Positions 6,083 through 6,394 of a stretch of DNA of 6,394 bases are shown here, piece after piece. This stretch comes from Legionellales bacterium UBA2469 (GTDB lineage Bacteria > Pseudomonadota > Gammaproteobacteria > Legionellales > Legionellaceae): positions 21,145 through 27,538 of the forward strand of contig DDPL01000028.1 in the NCBI GenBank assembly GCA_002342175.1, in the 5' to 3' direction. The translations under genes were made by a program, and so were the position numbers. Under the pieces are notes generated by a model. That model saw nothing but the letters and a program-made list of their open reading frames with translations, searched no databases and was not told where the DNA came from. Position 1 is the first letter of the stretch. Every line of letters starts with the position of its first letter.

Positions 6083-6394
6083 GGTCTTATATTAAACTTA
6101 ATTTTACTGGCATTGGCTTTTGCAAAGGGCGCAACACCAGAAGTGAAAAATATCCCATCATCGTCATCGAATTTGGTTTTTCAGGTGGTGAAGTCAACAT
6201 TTTCTTTGGATAAAACCACTGTTAAAAAGGCAAATATTGAGAAATTAGATAGTTCTTTTGGGTTGCATCTTTATTTAAAGCCCAAAGCTGAAAAAAAATG
6301 GCGTAAAATATCAGGGCAAAATATTGGTCGACATATGAATATTGTTTTGAATGGAAAAGTGATTTCCATGCCCATCTTAGAAAGTGAAATGGGT
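6068..6394 (+). CDS. Exported protein resembling the SecD P1 head domain, 3' end cut off
   Basis: The frame runs open for 109 codons from the GTG at 6068 to the window end, so the gene is incomplete. The first 19 residues look like a signal peptide: one Arg at position 5, a leucine-rich core at 7-16, and a likely signal peptidase I site after A17-F18-A19. The mature part contains NIGRHMNIVLNGKVISMPIL (85-104). This closely follows the pattern of the SecD P1 head subdomain, where a GR-x-x-AIVLDG-x-V-x-SAP-x-I type sequence is conserved. In SecD that domain is a periplasmic loop of a membrane protein that helps pull secreted proteins outward. Here it appears as a stand-alone secreted domain directly after a signal peptide. 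Only a short linker of about 60 residues precedes the motif. It has its own promoter and ribosome binding site, with an inverted repeat over both control sites. Whether membrane segments follow beyond the window cannot be seen, but this N-terminus is unlike that of true SecD. Confidence 0.72.
   Translation, partial: MNYIRGLILNLILLALAFAKGATPEVKNIPSSSSNLVFQVVKSTFSLDKTTVKKANIEKLDSSFGLHLYLKPKAEKKWRKISGQNIGRHMNIVLNGKVISMPILESEMG

Noticed and set aside
6064..6213. Alternative 49-codon frame from the GTG at 6064
   Set aside because: The ribosome binding site is only 2 nt away. The frame lacks a signal peptide or family motif, and it overlaps the better-supported frame from 6068.

Overview
The window is AT-rich, densely coded bacterial DNA. 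Its proteins (an OpdA/PrlC-type M3 oligopeptidase, a BtuE-like glutathione peroxidase, bacterial-type starts and promoters) point to a gammaproteobacterium. The low GC and the eukaryote-like GT22 mannosyltransferase would suit a host-associated lineage such as the Legionellales. That placement is an inference from protein style, not from any marker gene.

Layout: (1) 1-1146, plus strand, the 3' part of an unrecognised multi-pass membrane protein gene. (2) 1223-1960, plus strand, a family 2 glycosyltransferase of the polyprenyl-phosphate mannose (DPM1) type. (3) 1942-3414, minus strand, a GT22 membrane glycosyltransferase of the PIG-B/Alg9 class. Genes 2 and 3 converge and overlap by 19 bp at their 3' ends. 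(4) 3531-5516, plus strand, oligopeptidase A (prlC/opdA), divergent from gene 3 across an A-tract-rich intergenic region. (5) 5520-6008, plus strand, a glutathione peroxidase 3 bp behind prlC and probably co-transcribed with it. (6) From 6068, plus strand, running off the window: an exported protein resembling the periplasmic P1 head of SecD, with its own promoter.

How the genes fit together: genes 2 and 3 plausibly form a two-step mannosylation module. The GT2 enzyme would charge a polyprenyl phosphate with mannose, and the GT22 enzyme would use that lipid-linked sugar on the far side of the membrane. prlC and the peroxidase are housekeeping functions (peptide turnover and peroxide detoxification) sharing a transcript.

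The most notable structure is a perfect 13-bp inverted repeat (6027-6039 / 6070-6082) that spans the -10 box and the GTG start codon of the SecD-head-like gene. It could be an operator. It could also be an RNA switch that hides the start codon only on read-through transcripts from the upstream operon. No mobile element, CRISPR array, tRNA or rRNA was seen, and no gene-free stretch exceeds about 120 bp.
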